A stretch of 64,000 nucleotides of DNA from JBLMYQ01 sp050260055 (GCA_050260055.1 JBLNBO010000022.1:186001-250000); one strand, 5' to 3'. Counted from the stretch's first letter, positions 17,101-26,374 are shown. The notes: generated by a model from the letters alone, not told the origin. Numbers and translations are program-made.

Positions 17101-19406
17101 GTGATACAGTTTATGTTGACAGCAGTGCACCTATAGTAAGTAAAATCGAGACGAATCCTAATCCTTTTGCTCCTAATGGTTCAAATGCTGTGGCGATTTC
17201 CTATAATATTTCTGAAGGTGCACAATGCACAATCGAAATACTAGATGAAAAAGGAACAGTTATTGCTGTTCTTCAAAAAGATATTCCTCAACTTAGTGGT
17301 TCAAACTCATCTGCTTGGAACGGAATGATTGAAACCGGGATTGCTCAAGATGGTAACTACACAATCAGGGTAACCGCAAAGGATTATTCAGGGTTAACCG
17401 GAACTGGAACAGGAGCATTGAGCGTTGAAGGAGCAAACCCAATAATTTCTGGTGTTTCAGACAACCCTGATCCATTTAACCCTACAGTTGGAAGCATTAA
17501 TACAATTCAATATAATATTTCCGAAAAAGCGGTTGTTTCTATTAACCTGTATGATCAATCAGGAACCCTTGTAAAACAAGTATTTCAAAATACTGTTTCA
17601 AAAGGTTGGCATACAGCCGATTGGAATGGTTCTAACAGCAGTGGAAGCCTTGCTCCAACAGGAATATACACTTACAAGATTGATGCCACAGATAGTTACG
17701 GTAAAAAAGCAAACACGGGTATCGGAACCATTACCTCTGATATTGAAAATCCACAAATAACAGAAGTTACAGTCAGCCCAAATCCATTTGAACCCAATGG
17801 TACTAACCTTGCAGAATTTAGTTTTAGAATATCTGAGAACGCTGATGTAACAATATCTTTAATTAATAGTAATAATACGGTTGTTAAAACTATTTCAACC
17901 ATTTCATTAAAAGGCATAAATTCTGCTTTTTGGGATGGTAAAGATAATTTTGGTAATATTGTACCTGATGGCAGTTACGAATTTTTATTAACTGCAAAAG
18001 ATATAACAGGAAACGCTTCTCAGTCTGCAAAAGGGGCGTTGACAATCGATAGCAAAAGCCCATATGTCTTTAATATCGAAGCATTGCCAAATCCTTATAA
18101 CCCTCACATTGGTGGCAATGGAGGATGCTTAGTATCATTCTACGTTTCTGAAAACTCAAAAGTAAATGTAACAATTCTTGACGGCAGCAAGCAAGTAGTA
18201 AAAGAGCTAGCAAAAGACAAAGTATGTTTTACTAATACTCGGATACAGGTTGGTTGGGATGGTTGTGATAACGCTTCAACAATTATTGATAATGGCATAT
18301 ATACATACCGTATTGAAGCAATAGATAGTTTCGGTAAGAAATCTGATCCTTTTGAAGGAACAATTTCGGTAACGGGTGGAAATCCATTTATACAAATAAC
18401 CAGTATCCAACCTCAGCTATTTGTACCTGATGGTACAGCAAAAAGTACTTTAGGTTATAAAATTGAATCTGATGGCGATATCAAAATTAGTATCTATGGT
18501 GAGAATAATGTGTTCATAAAGGAAATCCTAGCGTCTACAAGGCAACAGGCAGGGGAACATACTATTAGTTGGGACGGAAAGAATTCTTCTAATTCCTTTG
18601 TACCAGATGGGACATTTTCTTATGTTATACAGGCTGTAAGTGCTGTGAATAAAAAGGCTTACACCGAGTCAGGTGCCTTTAGACTGGATCGTACACCACC
18701 TGATATAATCAATAATTCTGTCAATCCAAATCCGTTTATTCCTGCAATGCATATTGCTACTCGAATGACATTTACCCTTTCAGAGGAATCAGAAACTACA
18801 ATTGAGATTTATAGCAATAATAACCTTATAAGAACCTTAGAAACGAAAAAAATCAGAAGTCCTGGGACTAATACGGCCGACTGGGATGGAAAAAATTCAA
18901 ACGGAGAGCTATGCCCGGTTGGTTCCTATACTTATAAGATTTATGCAAAAGACAAAGCTGGACTTGAGGCTGCTCCGATAACCGATACGATTGTAATCGA
19001 AAAGCCGGGAGCGCTAATTACTGATTTGAACGATAGTCCTGATCCATATATTTTTGATGGAGTAACGTGGAATATTATAAGCTTTAATATTACAAGGCCT
19101 GCAACATTATCTTATACGCTGTATGATCCAAATAAAAGGGTATGCGGAATATCAACAGGAAACTATCCAGAAACAATTGAAAAGCCAAAACTTTATAAAA
19201 TCATCTGGAGGGTTATGACCATTGCAGAAACTGGTAAAGAAAAAACTATCTTTATTAGCGGGGTTTATAGGTATGTTGTAGAAGCAGTTGATACATTTGG
19301 TACTAAAGAAACGGTTGAGGGAACACTTACTATTGAAATACCTACGCCAGAAATTACAGAGCATGGTGCCTCACCAAATCCATTCGTGCCAACAAGAACT
19401 AATTAG
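14151..19406 (+). CDS. Giant secreted protein with two Ig-like domains and 14 FlgD-type Ig repeats
   Basis: 1751 residues with a strong AGGAGGAG site. A signal peptide (MQRIKVIIMVLLFVC...SMASG) is followed by two Big-type Ig domains (about residues 40-125 and 128-235), each with a segment like VKGWALDIEGVSKVEI. After a short polar linker come about 14 repeats of 100-105 residues (275-1735) with the FlgD-Ig pattern. Each opens with D/NPDPF.P, then has a beta segment like YTISEKA, and closes with WDGKNSSGxIVPDGxYTYKI. The protein stops 12 residues into a fifteenth unit (SPNPFVPTRTN). There is no LPXTG, membrane anchor or S-layer domain. A surface scaffold or matrix role is inferred. The next gene shares its domains and is 17 bases away. 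Confidence 0.85.
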   Translation: MQRIKVIIMVLLFVCLILFPAFSMASGSGETTLGCINEPKHMESISGTYNVKGWALDIEGVSKVEILIDKNVIGEADYGDLRSDIGSIYTEFNNNYCGFHYSFDTTKVPSGEHSIFLRVINNKDEKKTFTGTKIIVSNSLPPVWNVDSPRPSETISGQYRISGWFLDGDKVSSLNLTIDGKPYGKALYGISRDDIFSEYPGYDNKYAGFVYDLDTSLLKDGSHTLIITETSKEGNITITPAISFEISNHDSGKGTDNADKEETNENTLPNQADSLSNSAGELALSMLQDSPDPFRPGKTSCTLQYDVSQDATVQIKIFDQNRKLIKTLFDGSVNAGVQSAKWDGTDDNNLPVTSGTYSYVITASNNLGSVQAEDTVTVDFSPVESKGVTITYTLSEASYVSISIFDGSGKLIRTLQESQLQPAGVNKAVWDGKDSSGRIVPDGVYTYKISAVDLIGLASNPTSGKIVVERLIPSITNVSDSPDPFSPNGSNFNTIKYTISENCLVEIKVLGPNSEVIKSLRSVQEAAGEHFVVWDGKDEYGGICSGGVYTYTIDAADSFKKSAVTSTGIISLDLIPPVITKDIATPNPLTPGSESYETISYYLSEDALISVSIYDNNNQLIKTVMTNVLKKEGANSAIWDGKNSSGSYVTDGAYKYVINATDTVGQKAVPAMGIINVDVKPVIMNVSHTPEPFDPTIADAPAIIKYTISKNAVVIIDIYDNSSNLVKNLKRTSVKEGVNTCIWDGKNSLGTIVPDGVYTYSLITQNAQGRYSDAITGNITIDTSVPEVRSLAVLPNPFEPNGSNKAVFFYNLSEEAKVTITLFDSTGKVIAVVENTDLKPQGNNLSYWGGRNSSGEIVPEGSYTYKLSAADLTGHIAKPFTGTLQVIHSNPIIYDVSDNPDPFCPEKSSVTIQFSSSEKGTAQVKVFDKNGALVKTIFNDSIVAGINKVVWDGKNSNNTIVESGIYTYKISAASSFGKIAETVSDTVYVDSSAPIVSKIETNPNPFAPNGSNAVAISYNISEGAQCTIEILDEKGTVIAVLQKDIPQLSGSNSSAWNGMIETGIAQDGNYTIRVTAKDYSGLTGTGTGALSVEGANPIISGVSDNPDPFNPTVGSINTIQYNISEKAVVSINLYDQSGTLVKQVFQNTVSKGWHTADWNGSNSSGSLAPTGIYTYKIDATDSYGKKANTGIGTITSDIENPQITEVTVSPNPFEPNGTNLAEFSFRISENADVTISLINSNNTVVKTISTISLKGINSAFWDGKDNFGNIVPDGSYEFLLTAKDITGNASQSAKGALTIDSKSPYVFNIEALPNPYNPHIGGNGGCLVSFYVSENSKVNVTILDGSKQVVKELAKDKVCFTNTRIQVGWDGCDNASTIIDNGIYTYRIEAIDSFGKKSDPFEGTISVTGGNPFIQITSIQPQLFVPDGTAKSTLGYKIESDGDIKISIYGENNVFIKEILASTRQQAGEHTISWDGKNSSNSFVPDGTFSYVIQAVSAVNKKAYTESGAFRLDRTPPDIINNSVNPNPFIPAMHIATRMTFTLSEESETTIEIYSNNNLIRTLETKKIRSPGTNTADWDGKNSNGELCPVGSYTYKIYAKDKAGLEAAPITDTIVIEKPGALITDLNDSPDPYIFDGVTWNIISFNITRPATLSYTLYDPNKRVCGISTGNYPETIEKPKLYKIIWRVMTIAETGKEKTIFISGVYRYVVEAVDTFGTKETVEGTLTIEIPTPEITEHGASPNPFVPTRTN

Positions 19407-19423
19407 AAGGGAGGAATAAAAGA

Positions 19424-22400
19424 ATGATAAAAAAATTAATGTTCTTTATGACTATATTGATTTGCATATTTCTGAGTTTCTCCCTTCACGCATTTGCGGT
19501 ACCTGCAATGACTACTCCCGTTGAATTTTCTCAACCTTCGGGAGAGAAGTTTAAAGCTGCTATACAAGGAGATGAATTCTGCAATTGGGTCTCTACTGAA
19601 GACGGTGACGTACTCGTAAAAGATTCCGATAAATATTGGAAATATGCTGAAATAAGTAATGGTAAGCTTAAATCTACTGAAGCAAAATATAAGATTCAAA
19701 AACCGAAAAAAGCAAAGCTTAAACATAAAGATGTTGTAAACGCAATCAAACAAGACAAAATTCTAAAATTCAATAATCTAAACAATCCGGATAAGCGTAA
19801 AGATGAAAAGCCAAATACTTACAAAGCTGCATCATCAACCGGAAGCGCAACAACACAAACATTTACAAGCTCACAGGATATTTCAAGTACTTTCCAAGCT
19901 ACACAGCCGGAAAAGCTTCTCATTTTGCTGGTTGAATTTACAGACACAAAACTTAAGTATTCAGAAGCTGATTGGCAGAATAGGTTTTTCGGAATAAGTG
20001 GGAGTACAGTAAACAACTATTATCAGGAAGTTTCTAACGGAGCCTTTAAGTTTTTACCGGCATCTGAAACTGCAGGCACTGCTAATAATGGTGTTATTAA
20101 AGTTTCACTTAATTATGCACATCCAAATACCGCATCTACTATTGATTCTAGAAACCAGGCAATCGTTTATAACGCATTAAATGCTGCAAATCAATATATT
20201 GACTTCGGTAGTTACGATACAGATCACAATGGTATTCTTTCACCTAGAGAACTTCATATTATAACTGTTGTTGCAGGATATGACCGCTCTGCAAGTAGCA
20301 ATACACCATCAGTTTGGGGGCATTCGTGGTCGCTTTATGGTTCTTATGCGGTAACCCTAGATGGGATATCAATATCAAAATATACTCAAATGGGAGAAAA
20401 TATCTATACGGGAATGTCAACCATTGGCCTTCCTTGTCATGAACTTGGCCATGATATGGGGTTGCCTGATTTATACGATTATACATATAATTCATATGGC
20501 CTTGGCATACACAGCCTCATGGCAGGTGGGAGCTGGAATTCAAGCGGCATTGCCCCTGGGGATTCGCCAGCCCATTTAGATGCCTTCAATAAGATAAAAA
20601 TTGGATTTTTTGAACCCACAATTGCTAGTTCTGGAGTATTTACCGTCAATAATTTTAGTAATAATCAGTACAATATTCTAAAAGTACTTACTTCTGATCC
20701 TAAACAGTATTTCCTAATAGAAAACAGACAGCCTTTTGGCTTTGATAAATCATTACAGAATTATATCAAAAAAGGTGGATTGGCGATTTATCATGTTGAT
20801 GAATCTATTGCAAATAACAACAATGAAACTAGAAAACTTGTTGATCTTGAGGAAGCCAATGAAGGTATTTTAGGTTATAGTCAGCTTGATAACTGCAGTT
20901 CCTATCCTTACGACCATTATTTTTACATGGAAGGGTTCAGTCAAATGACCTCATCGACTACACCAAATACCAGGCTATACAGTGGTACTTCTAGCGAAAA
21001 TACTTTTAAGGTTACATCACCAAGCGGAGTATCAATGAATGTAGAAATAAATGCAGCAGGATTATCAACATTATCAAAACTTGAGACTCCACAGGCGAAC
21101 GCTATTATATCCAATAATATTCCAATAACCGGCTGGGTTCTTGATCCTGACGGAGTGCAGGATATTCTTGTATATATGGATGGCAAACTTATTGGTAAAG
21201 CAGTATATGGAGACCCAAGGCCAGATATTCTTGCTCAATATCCAGGTTATAAGAACTCAAATTCCGGCTTCCATTACAATCTTGATACAAAAGGCATAAC
21301 TAATGCAAATCATATTCTTAAACTCAGCGAGATTACTGGAAAAGGGGAGACAAAAGATATTGCAAGTATAAATATTAAAGTCTTAAATGGTGTAACTATT
21401 TCTTATAAAATATCTATAGATTCAACCATAACTATTAAAATATTTGATAACCTGAAGAATCTTGTCCGCATCATGGAAAAAGATATCGCTAAAAAGGCAG
21501 GAGCAAACTCCATTGTTTGGGATGGAAAAGATGACTCGGGAGTAGTTGTAGATAACGGTACTTACACATATAATATTACTGCAAAAAGTATATACGGAAT
21601 TCTGTCTACTCCAGCTACAGGGATTATTGTGGTAGGAGATTGTCCCCAAATATCTTCAGTGAGCGATTCTCCAGACCCATTTGATCCAAATACTCAAGAT
21701 ACAAGCGTTATTACCTTCAGATTGTCGGAAAAATCAATAGTGACGCTCCAGATATTTGACTCTTCAGGTAACCTTGTTAAAACACTAATTGATAATGAAC
21801 TTGAAGCTGGGATTAAAACAGCTTCATGGAATGGAAACGATCAAAACGGTCAGTGCGTGAGCAATGGTGCATATGTCTATTATATAAATGCAGTAAATGC
21901 TGAAGGCAAAAAAGCTCAACAGGTTTCTGGAACCATTAACATTGGAGAAGAATTGCCCTCATTATTCTCGTTGGGTTATAATCCTACTACATTGAATCCA
22001 AATAACTCTTATCTGCATATAAGCTATGTACTGACAAAATCAGGTAGAATTACAATAGATATATTTGACCCATCCAGCAATTTATTAGAAAGAATTGATG
22101 ATCGCACTATAAAAGCTGCAGGACAAGATGAATCTACATGGGAGGGAAGGGATTCTTTAGGAGTGCCGGTAAAAAGCGGGACATATAAGTTTGTGATTAC
22201 TCTGGAAAGCTTATCTGGCCAAAAGATTGATACCAGAACTGTAAATTTTTCAGTAGTTAGCGAAACCGTTTTGCCTCCTACTATAACTAATGCAAAATTT
22301 GAACCAAACCCATTTAATCCTTCAACAAGCAGTAATGGTAAATTCACATTTACCCTCCCGAGAATTGCTTATGTAACACTGCAAATATTCAATAGTTCAA

Positions 22401-22972
22401 ATGAACTTGTGAGAACTGTTGCAGATAAAAAACAATCTCCTATAGCAAGTGAAATCTTCTGGGATGGCAGTGATTCTTCTGGAAATATTGTCCCTGCCGG
22501 AGCGTACACTTATAAAATTGTTGCGGCTGATGAAACAGGATTATCAACTTCTCCTGTTACTGGCATAATAACAGTTCTAGGGCCAATAATACCTGATGAG
22601 AAAAAACCTGTTGTGTCAAATATTAGTGCCAGCCCGAATCCGTTCAATCCTGATACCAATCAGCAAAGCAAGATTCAGTATTCGATTTCGATTGGAGCAC
22701 CTGTTAAAATTACCATTTTAAATCAAAGTGGAAATTTGGTTGATACATTATTTGATGGCTCAGTAAATGCTGGGATTAATTCGGTAGTATGGGATGGTAA
22801 AAACAGTAGTGGGACAATTGTTAGCAGCGGCCAATATACATGTAAGATTCAGGCGTTTGATTCATCAGGCCAGGCCGCAAGCGAGGTTTCGGGAACAATT
22901 CTAATTGATAAGGAACCTCCAAGTATAAATATTAATGATGTAGATCCAAATCCTTTTGCTCCAATTGAATAG
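19424..22972 (+). CDS. Secreted M6-family metalloprotease with Ig-like and FlgD-type repeats
   Basis: 1182 residues with a signal peptide (MIKKLMFFMTILICIF...HAFA). A prodomain-like segment (26-160) precedes the M6 (immune inhibitor A-like) peptidase (about 163-550). The zinc motif is HELGHDMGLPD (His339, Glu340, His343, Asp349) with MAGGSW downstream. A calcium-type loop, DTDHNGILSPRE, lies at 265-276. One Big-type Ig domain (about 560-650; GWVLDPDGVQDI) and five FlgD-type repeats follow (655-1165), the first lacking its DPF opening. The protein ends just inside a sixth repeat at DPNPFAPIE. GGGAGG precedes the ATG. It shares an operon and domains with the giant repeat protein, so the two may act on the same surface or target. 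Confidence 0.92.
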   Translation: MIKKLMFFMTILICIFLSFSLHAFAVPAMTTPVEFSQPSGEKFKAAIQGDEFCNWVSTEDGDVLVKDSDKYWKYAEISNGKLKSTEAKYKIQKPKKAKLKHKDVVNAIKQDKILKFNNLNNPDKRKDEKPNTYKAASSTGSATTQTFTSSQDISSTFQATQPEKLLILLVEFTDTKLKYSEADWQNRFFGISGSTVNNYYQEVSNGAFKFLPASETAGTANNGVIKVSLNYAHPNTASTIDSRNQAIVYNALNAANQYIDFGSYDTDHNGILSPRELHIITVVAGYDRSASSNTPSVWGHSWSLYGSYAVTLDGISISKYTQMGENIYTGMSTIGLPCHELGHDMGLPDLYDYTYNSYGLGIHSLMAGGSWNSSGIAPGDSPAHLDAFNKIKIGFFEPTIASSGVFTVNNFSNNQYNILKVLTSDPKQYFLIENRQPFGFDKSLQNYIKKGGLAIYHVDESIANNNNETRKLVDLEEANEGILGYSQLDNCSSYPYDHYFYMEGFSQMTSSTTPNTRLYSGTSSENTFKVTSPSGVSMNVEINAAGLSTLSKLETPQANAIISNNIPITGWVLDPDGVQDILVYMDGKLIGKAVYGDPRPDILAQYPGYKNSNSGFHYNLDTKGITNANHILKLSEITGKGETKDIASINIKVLNGVTISYKISIDSTITIKIFDNLKNLVRIMEKDIAKKAGANSIVWDGKDDSGVVVDNGTYTYNITAKSIYGILSTPATGIIVVGDCPQISSVSDSPDPFDPNTQDTSVITFRLSEKSIVTLQIFDSSGNLVKTLIDNELEAGIKTASWNGNDQNGQCVSNGAYVYYINAVNAEGKKAQQVSGTINIGEELPSLFSLGYNPTTLNPNNSYLHISYVLTKSGRITIDIFDPSSNLLERIDDRTIKAAGQDESTWEGRDSLGVPVKSGTYKFVITLESLSGQKIDTRTVNFSVVSETVLPPTITNAKFEPNPFNPSTSSNGKFTFTLPRIAYVTLQIFNSSNELVRTVADKKQSPIASEIFWDGSDSSGNIVPAGAYTYKIVAADETGLSTSPVTGIITVLGPIIPDEKKPVVSNISASPNPFNPDTNQQSKIQYSISIGAPVKITILNQSGNLVDTLFDGSVNAGINSVVWDGKNSSGTIVSSGQYTCKIQAFDSSGQAASEVSGTILIDKEPPSININDVDPNPFAPIE

Positions 22973-22999
22973 ACACACTTGAGGGTATAATAACTTTAG

Positions 23000-23050
23000 A
23001 GCGTAAATAAGCAAAATTGCAGTTATAATTTTGCTTATTTACGCTTTTTT
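23000..23050 (+). terminator. Terminator of the repeat protein / M6 protease operon
   Basis: A perfect 19-base stem (23000-23018 with 23027-23045) around an 8-base loop, followed by TTTTT. Confidence 0.9.
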
Positions 23051-23142
23051 ACACTTTTTTTACACTTCAATCACAAATTTAAACAGATTTGTTGCTAAAA
23101 TAAACTTATAGACCATAACCTACGAGAAAAGGAGGACCGGAA

Positions 23143-23640
23143 ATGAAAAGAAAGCTATTTCTACTTATACTTTGTTGTTTGTTCATATTTTCATTTAGTT
23201 TAGTTTCTTTTGCATCTAATAACAAAAGCGACAAACGGGTAAAAGCCAGAGTTGAAATGCAAGAAGAAAATGTTCAGCCCCAAAGTGTTTGCCAAAGCGT
23301 TTATCAAAGTGTTTATGCAAGAGAAGGATTTATACGTTCCATAAGCGCAACTGAGATTGTAGTTGGCAAAAAGAATATGGCTGATGAGACGTTGAAAATT
23401 AACACACAAACTGTTTTTAAGAATGTAAAGGCGAAACAAAAAACAGCTGTGCTTGCAGAACTAAAAGTAGGTATGAAGGTTCTTGTTAAATTTGATGAGA
23501 ACAGAAATGCAACATTGATTAAGATTTTGCCCCAAAAAACAGAAAAAATAAGTAAGGATACAAAGGGCAAAAAAGCCTTAAAACACGAAAAGGCTAAAGT
23601 AAAAAACCACGCAAAGAAGAGTGGAAAAAAGAATAAATAA
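23143..23640 (+). CDS. Secreted lysine-rich protein, 165 aa
   Basis: A signal peptide (MKRKLFLLILCCLFIF...FASNN) is followed by a Q/V/Y-rich segment with a repeated QSVYQSVY and a small beta domain (about 75-125: GFIRSISATEIVVG...LKVGMKVLVKF). That domain resembles the DUF5666/OB-like modules of secreted proteins. The C-terminal 40 residues are highly basic (KKALKHEKAKVKNHAKKSG) and could bind wall polymers or nucleic acid. AAGGAGG precedes the ATG. It is monocistronic, ending at a strong terminator. Function unknown. Confidence 0.7.
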   Translation: MKRKLFLLILCCLFIFSFSLVSFASNNKSDKRVKARVEMQEENVQPQSVCQSVYQSVYAREGFIRSISATEIVVGKKNMADETLKINTQTVFKNVKAKQKTAVLAELKVGMKVLVKFDENRNATLIKILPQKTEKISKDTKGKKALKHEKAKVKNHAKKSGKKNK

Positions 23641-23646
23641 TTATAT

Positions 23647-23687
23647 AAAAAGAAAGCAGTGAAATTATATTTCACTGCTTTCTTTTT
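23647..23687. terminator. Bidirectional terminator between the basic protein gene and the tRNAs
   Basis: A 19-base perfect stem, AAAAAGAAAGCAGTGAAAT and its complement, around TAT. Its 3' T-run touches the tRNA-Tyr CCA end. Confidence 0.85.
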
Positions 23688-23770
23688 GGTGGAGGGGGAT
23701 GGATTTGAACCATCGAAGCTATCGCAACAGATTTACAGTCTGCCCCCTTTGGCCACTCGGGAACCCCTCC
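23687..23770 (-). tRNA. tRNA-Tyr (GTA)
   Basis: 84 bases including encoded CCA. Minus strand: GGAGGGG acceptor, D-loop, anticodon loop CTGTAAA giving GTA, an extended variable arm as expected for bacterial Tyr, and T-loop GGTTCAAATCC. Confidence 0.95.
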
Positions 23771-23775
23771 ATTTT

Positions 23776-23851
23776 TGGTGGGCCCTTAGGGATTCGAACC
23801 CCAGACCAACCGGTTATGAGCCGGCCGCTCTACCAACTGAGCTAAAGGCCC
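23776..23851 (-). tRNA. tRNA-Met (CAT)
   Basis: 76 bases including CCA. Minus strand: acceptor GGGCCTT, D-loop AGCTCAGTTGGTAGAGC, anticodon loop CTCATAA giving CAT, T-loop GGTTCGAATCC. The body fits an elongator Met tRNA. A CAT tRNA modified to read AUA (Ile2) cannot be excluded by eye. It is five bases upstream of tRNA-Tyr on the same strand. Confidence 0.9.
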
Positions 23852-23934
23852 GTTTCGTGACGCAAGTTATAGTATAAGACAAAAGTAAACTACTGTCAAG
23901 GGATAAAACCTAAAAAAGTATAGTTAAAATGTTC

Positions 23935-23977
23935 CGATTCAATGTATAATTGCTTAGCAATTATACATTGAATCGGA
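23935..23977 (-). terminator. Hairpin overlapping the 3' end of ychF
   Basis: A perfect 20-base stem around TTA spans the last codons and stop of ychF. No immediate T-run follows, so it may stabilise the mRNA rather than terminate. Confidence 0.55.
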
Positions 23978-25055
23978 AAAGCACAACATCTCCATCTTGG
24001 AAAACATATTCCTTACCCTCTGAGCGAACCAATCCTTTTTCTTTTGCTGATGATATTGAACCCTGTTTTACAAGGTCATCAAATGAAATTACTTCAGCTC
24101 TGATGAAGCCCTTCTCAAAATCGCTGTGAATCTTTCCGGCTGCTTGAGGAGCTTTAGTTCCTTTTGTAATTGTCCAAGCTCTGACTTCTGGAGTACCTGC
24201 AGTAAGGTAGCTTATAAGTCCAAGAAGCTTATATCCTGCTTGAATAAGCTTGTCCAAACCTGATTGAGATAATCCCAAATCTTCTAAAAAAGCTTTGCGG
24301 TCATCTTCATCAAGTGAAGCAATTTCTTCTTCTATGTTTGCACATATAGAAATTACTTCTGAGCCTTCTTGCTTAGCAAAATCAAGCAATTTATTATAGT
24401 GCTGGTTCTGTTCCGGCTTTGCAACATCATCTTCAGAGATATTGGCAACATATAATACGGGCTTTGAAGTCAGCAAAAATACCGATTCGACAATTTCCTT
24501 TTCCTCATCGTTCATTGACATGGTACGAACCGATTTTCCGCTTTCAAGAGTAGTTTTTACTTTTTCGAGAGTTTCAAGTTCTGCCAGAAACTTCTTATCT
24601 CCTGATTTCATAGCCTTTTTAGTTCTGTCGATTCTTCTTTCAAGGGTTTCCATGTCTGAGAATATCAGTTCAAGGTTTATTGTTTCAATATCGCGGAGAG
24701 GGTCAACACTGCCGTCTACATGGACAATGTTTGAATTCTCAAAACAGCGGACAACGTGCACTATTGCATCAACTTCCCTGATATGTGAAAGAAACTTATT
24801 TCCAAGACCTTCGCCTTTGCTGGCACCTTTAACAAGACCTGCAATATCTACAAACTCAACAACTGCAGGGGTTACTTTTTCAGGGTTATACATTTCCGAC
24901 AGAATATTTAGCCTTTCATCAGGTACGCTAACTATTCCGACGTTTGGTTCTATTGTGCAAAAAGGATAATTGGCGCATTCAGCCCCAGCCTTTGTAATTG
25001 CATTAAATAAAGTACTTTTGCCGACATTCGGCAGTCCTACAATTCCTAATTTCAT
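23961..25055 (-). CDS. ychF: Redox-regulated ATPase YchF (Obg-family)
   Basis: 364 residues, standard length. The P-loop is GLPNVGKST (7-15), followed by switch DERL, DIAGLVKGASKGEGLGN and the specificity loop NISEDD. A coiled-coil insert lies at about 130-170. A C-terminal TGS-like domain (about 280-364) contains GKIHSDFEKGFIRAEV. YchF is a universally conserved translation-associated P-loop protein that prefers ATP to GTP. It stands alone here, with a long hairpin over its stop codon. Confidence 0.97.
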   Translation of the reverse strand: MKLGIVGLPNVGKSTLFNAITKAGAECANYPFCTIEPNVGIVSVPDERLNILSEMYNPEKVTPAVVEFVDIAGLVKGASKGEGLGNKFLSHIREVDAIVHVVRCFENSNIVHVDGSVDPLRDIETINLELIFSDMETLERRIDRTKKAMKSGDKKFLAELETLEKVKTTLESGKSVRTMSMNDEEKEIVESVFLLTSKPVLYVANISEDDVAKPEQNQHYNKLLDFAKQEGSEVISICANIEEEIASLDEDDRKAFLEDLGLSQSGLDKLIQAGYKLLGLISYLTAGTPEVRAWTITKGTKAPQAAGKIHSDFEKGFIRAEVISFDDLVKQGSISSAKEKGLVRSEGKEYVFQDGDVVLFRFNV

Positions 25056-25177
25056 AGTAATTACCTCATATATTCAAAGTGAAATCATTATACATTAATT
25101 AGCTGGTTAAAAACAATATTTATTTAAAAGCAAATAAAATATACAGTTATAAAGTATCACATAAAAAAAGACAGTAT

Positions 25178-25206
25178 TTGACAAAAAAATCTAATCAGCG
25201 TATAAT
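25178..25206 (+). promoter_or_regulatory. Consensus sigma-A promoter
   Basis: TTGACA (25178-25183), 17-base spacer, TATAAT (25201-25206). It drives the 324-aa unknown gene with a leader of about 115 bases. Confidence 0.75.
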
Positions 25207-25326
25207 CAAAGGTAAGGTAATAGTCAACAACGATTCTTGTACTGGCTCAAGTATTTAATTACAAGGGAAAAGACAATTTCATTTTAGCTGATAGAGTTCA
25301 GAATTTTGTAATGAGGGGTGAGTATA

Positions 25327-26301
25327 GTGGAGGAAGCTAAAAGATGTAATAGCGCTGCACCAAAGAAAGAGACTATAAAAGGCCCAGATGGTAAAGTATT
25401 ATATAATTATATAGGTTATGATCCCCAAAAAGCAGAGAAGGCAGGACTTGTAGGGTCTCCAATTGAAATATTTGAAGTCAAAGGTCCCAATGACTTCAGA
25501 GTAAGCGAAGTTAGAGTTGTAAAAGATGGCCAGTCACTATCCCGTTCATCCGGTTATACTAGTTTAAGTGATGGGAATTTAAATATTACTATTAATAGCG
25601 ATATTCTTAGACAATGTTATGGGATACAAACAGAATATGATACCTTATATGAGGGGAATAAAATTACATTTGGTATGCTGAAATGGGGTACAAGACCTGA
25701 GGTCTCCGGGTTATATATAAAAGTTGAGGATGCAGCAGGAAATAAATCGCAAATAGCAACAGCTGATAAAAAAATTGATGAAGAATACCTAAGGGGCTGG
25801 GATGATAAAGTCTATACAGAAATATCCGGAGACAAAGCTGAAGAACATATAGAAGTAGTAAGAGCTATGTTAAAAAAATCACAAGGACAGGATGAAAGAA
25901 TAAATATTCTCAGGGGAGTTTTTAATGTACTAGAAAATAAGGAAATGGACGGAATAGTATTCAACAGAGGGTACGGCAGAAATACAGCTGCTAAAACTAC
26001 TAATATGCAAAGATGCATTTTGGATAAGCTATCAGGCGATTTTGACAAAATCATTGGACCCACTATGAAGAAATTTAATGGATTGCCTCGTACAAATATA
26101 GAAGAGGTGCACGATGAATTAAAGGGTATTAAACAAGCGGCACATAAATTTATTAAGAGTGGCAAACCTGAAAAGGCTCTTACTCTAGTTCCTGGAGCTA
26201 TAGAAAATTCAGCGGATAAGCCAGTTGTGGAAGTTTCAAGGAATAAGCCGAAGAAGCCGACTGCGTATGGGCTAAAAAGAACGCTTAGAGATACTAGATA
26301 G
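25327..26301 (+). CDS. Hypothetical protein, 324 aa, first gene of the nucleotide-module region
   Basis: GTG 25327 is preferred because GAGGGG (25313-25318) is at proper distance; GTG 25318 abuts it. No signal peptide or membrane helix is seen. The N-terminal half is beta-rich (GPDGKVLYNYIGYD, then ITFGMLKWGTRPEVSGLYIKVEDAAGN), resembling a small Ig-like or binding domain. The C-terminal half is helical and ends in a basic tail (RNKPKKPTAYGLKRTLRD). I do not recognise a family. It has its own consensus promoter and terminator, upstream of the two attenuated genes and the RyR/Nudix/fusion group. Confidence 0.7.
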   Translation: MEEAKRCNSAAPKKETIKGPDGKVLYNYIGYDPQKAEKAGLVGSPIEIFEVKGPNDFRVSEVRVVKDGQSLSRSSGYTSLSDGNLNITINSDILRQCYGIQTEYDTLYEGNKITFGMLKWGTRPEVSGLYIKVEDAAGNKSQIATADKKIDEEYLRGWDDKVYTEISGDKAEEHIEVVRAMLKKSQGQDERINILRGVFNVLENKEMDGIVFNRGYGRNTAAKTTNMQRCILDKLSGDFDKIIGPTMKKFNGLPRTNIEEVHDELKGIKQAAHKFIKSGKPEKALTLVPGAIENSADKPVVEVSRNKPKKPTAYGLKRTLRDTR

Positions 26302-26374
26302 CCTTGAATATAGCAGCGTTTCCCAAATATCAAAGCATCAAGTAAAAATATTTTATTATAAATGCGGTTAACAG

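Noticed and set aside
23659..23877. 72-aa open frame containing LRDSNPRPTGYEPAALPTELK-like text
   Set aside because: It is the classic false protein from reading through tRNA genes (here tRNA-Tyr and tRNA-Met on the other strand).
24442..24969. 175-aa plus-strand frame opposite ychF
   Set aside because: Shadow of ychF; serine-rich low-complexity composition typical of antisense reading.
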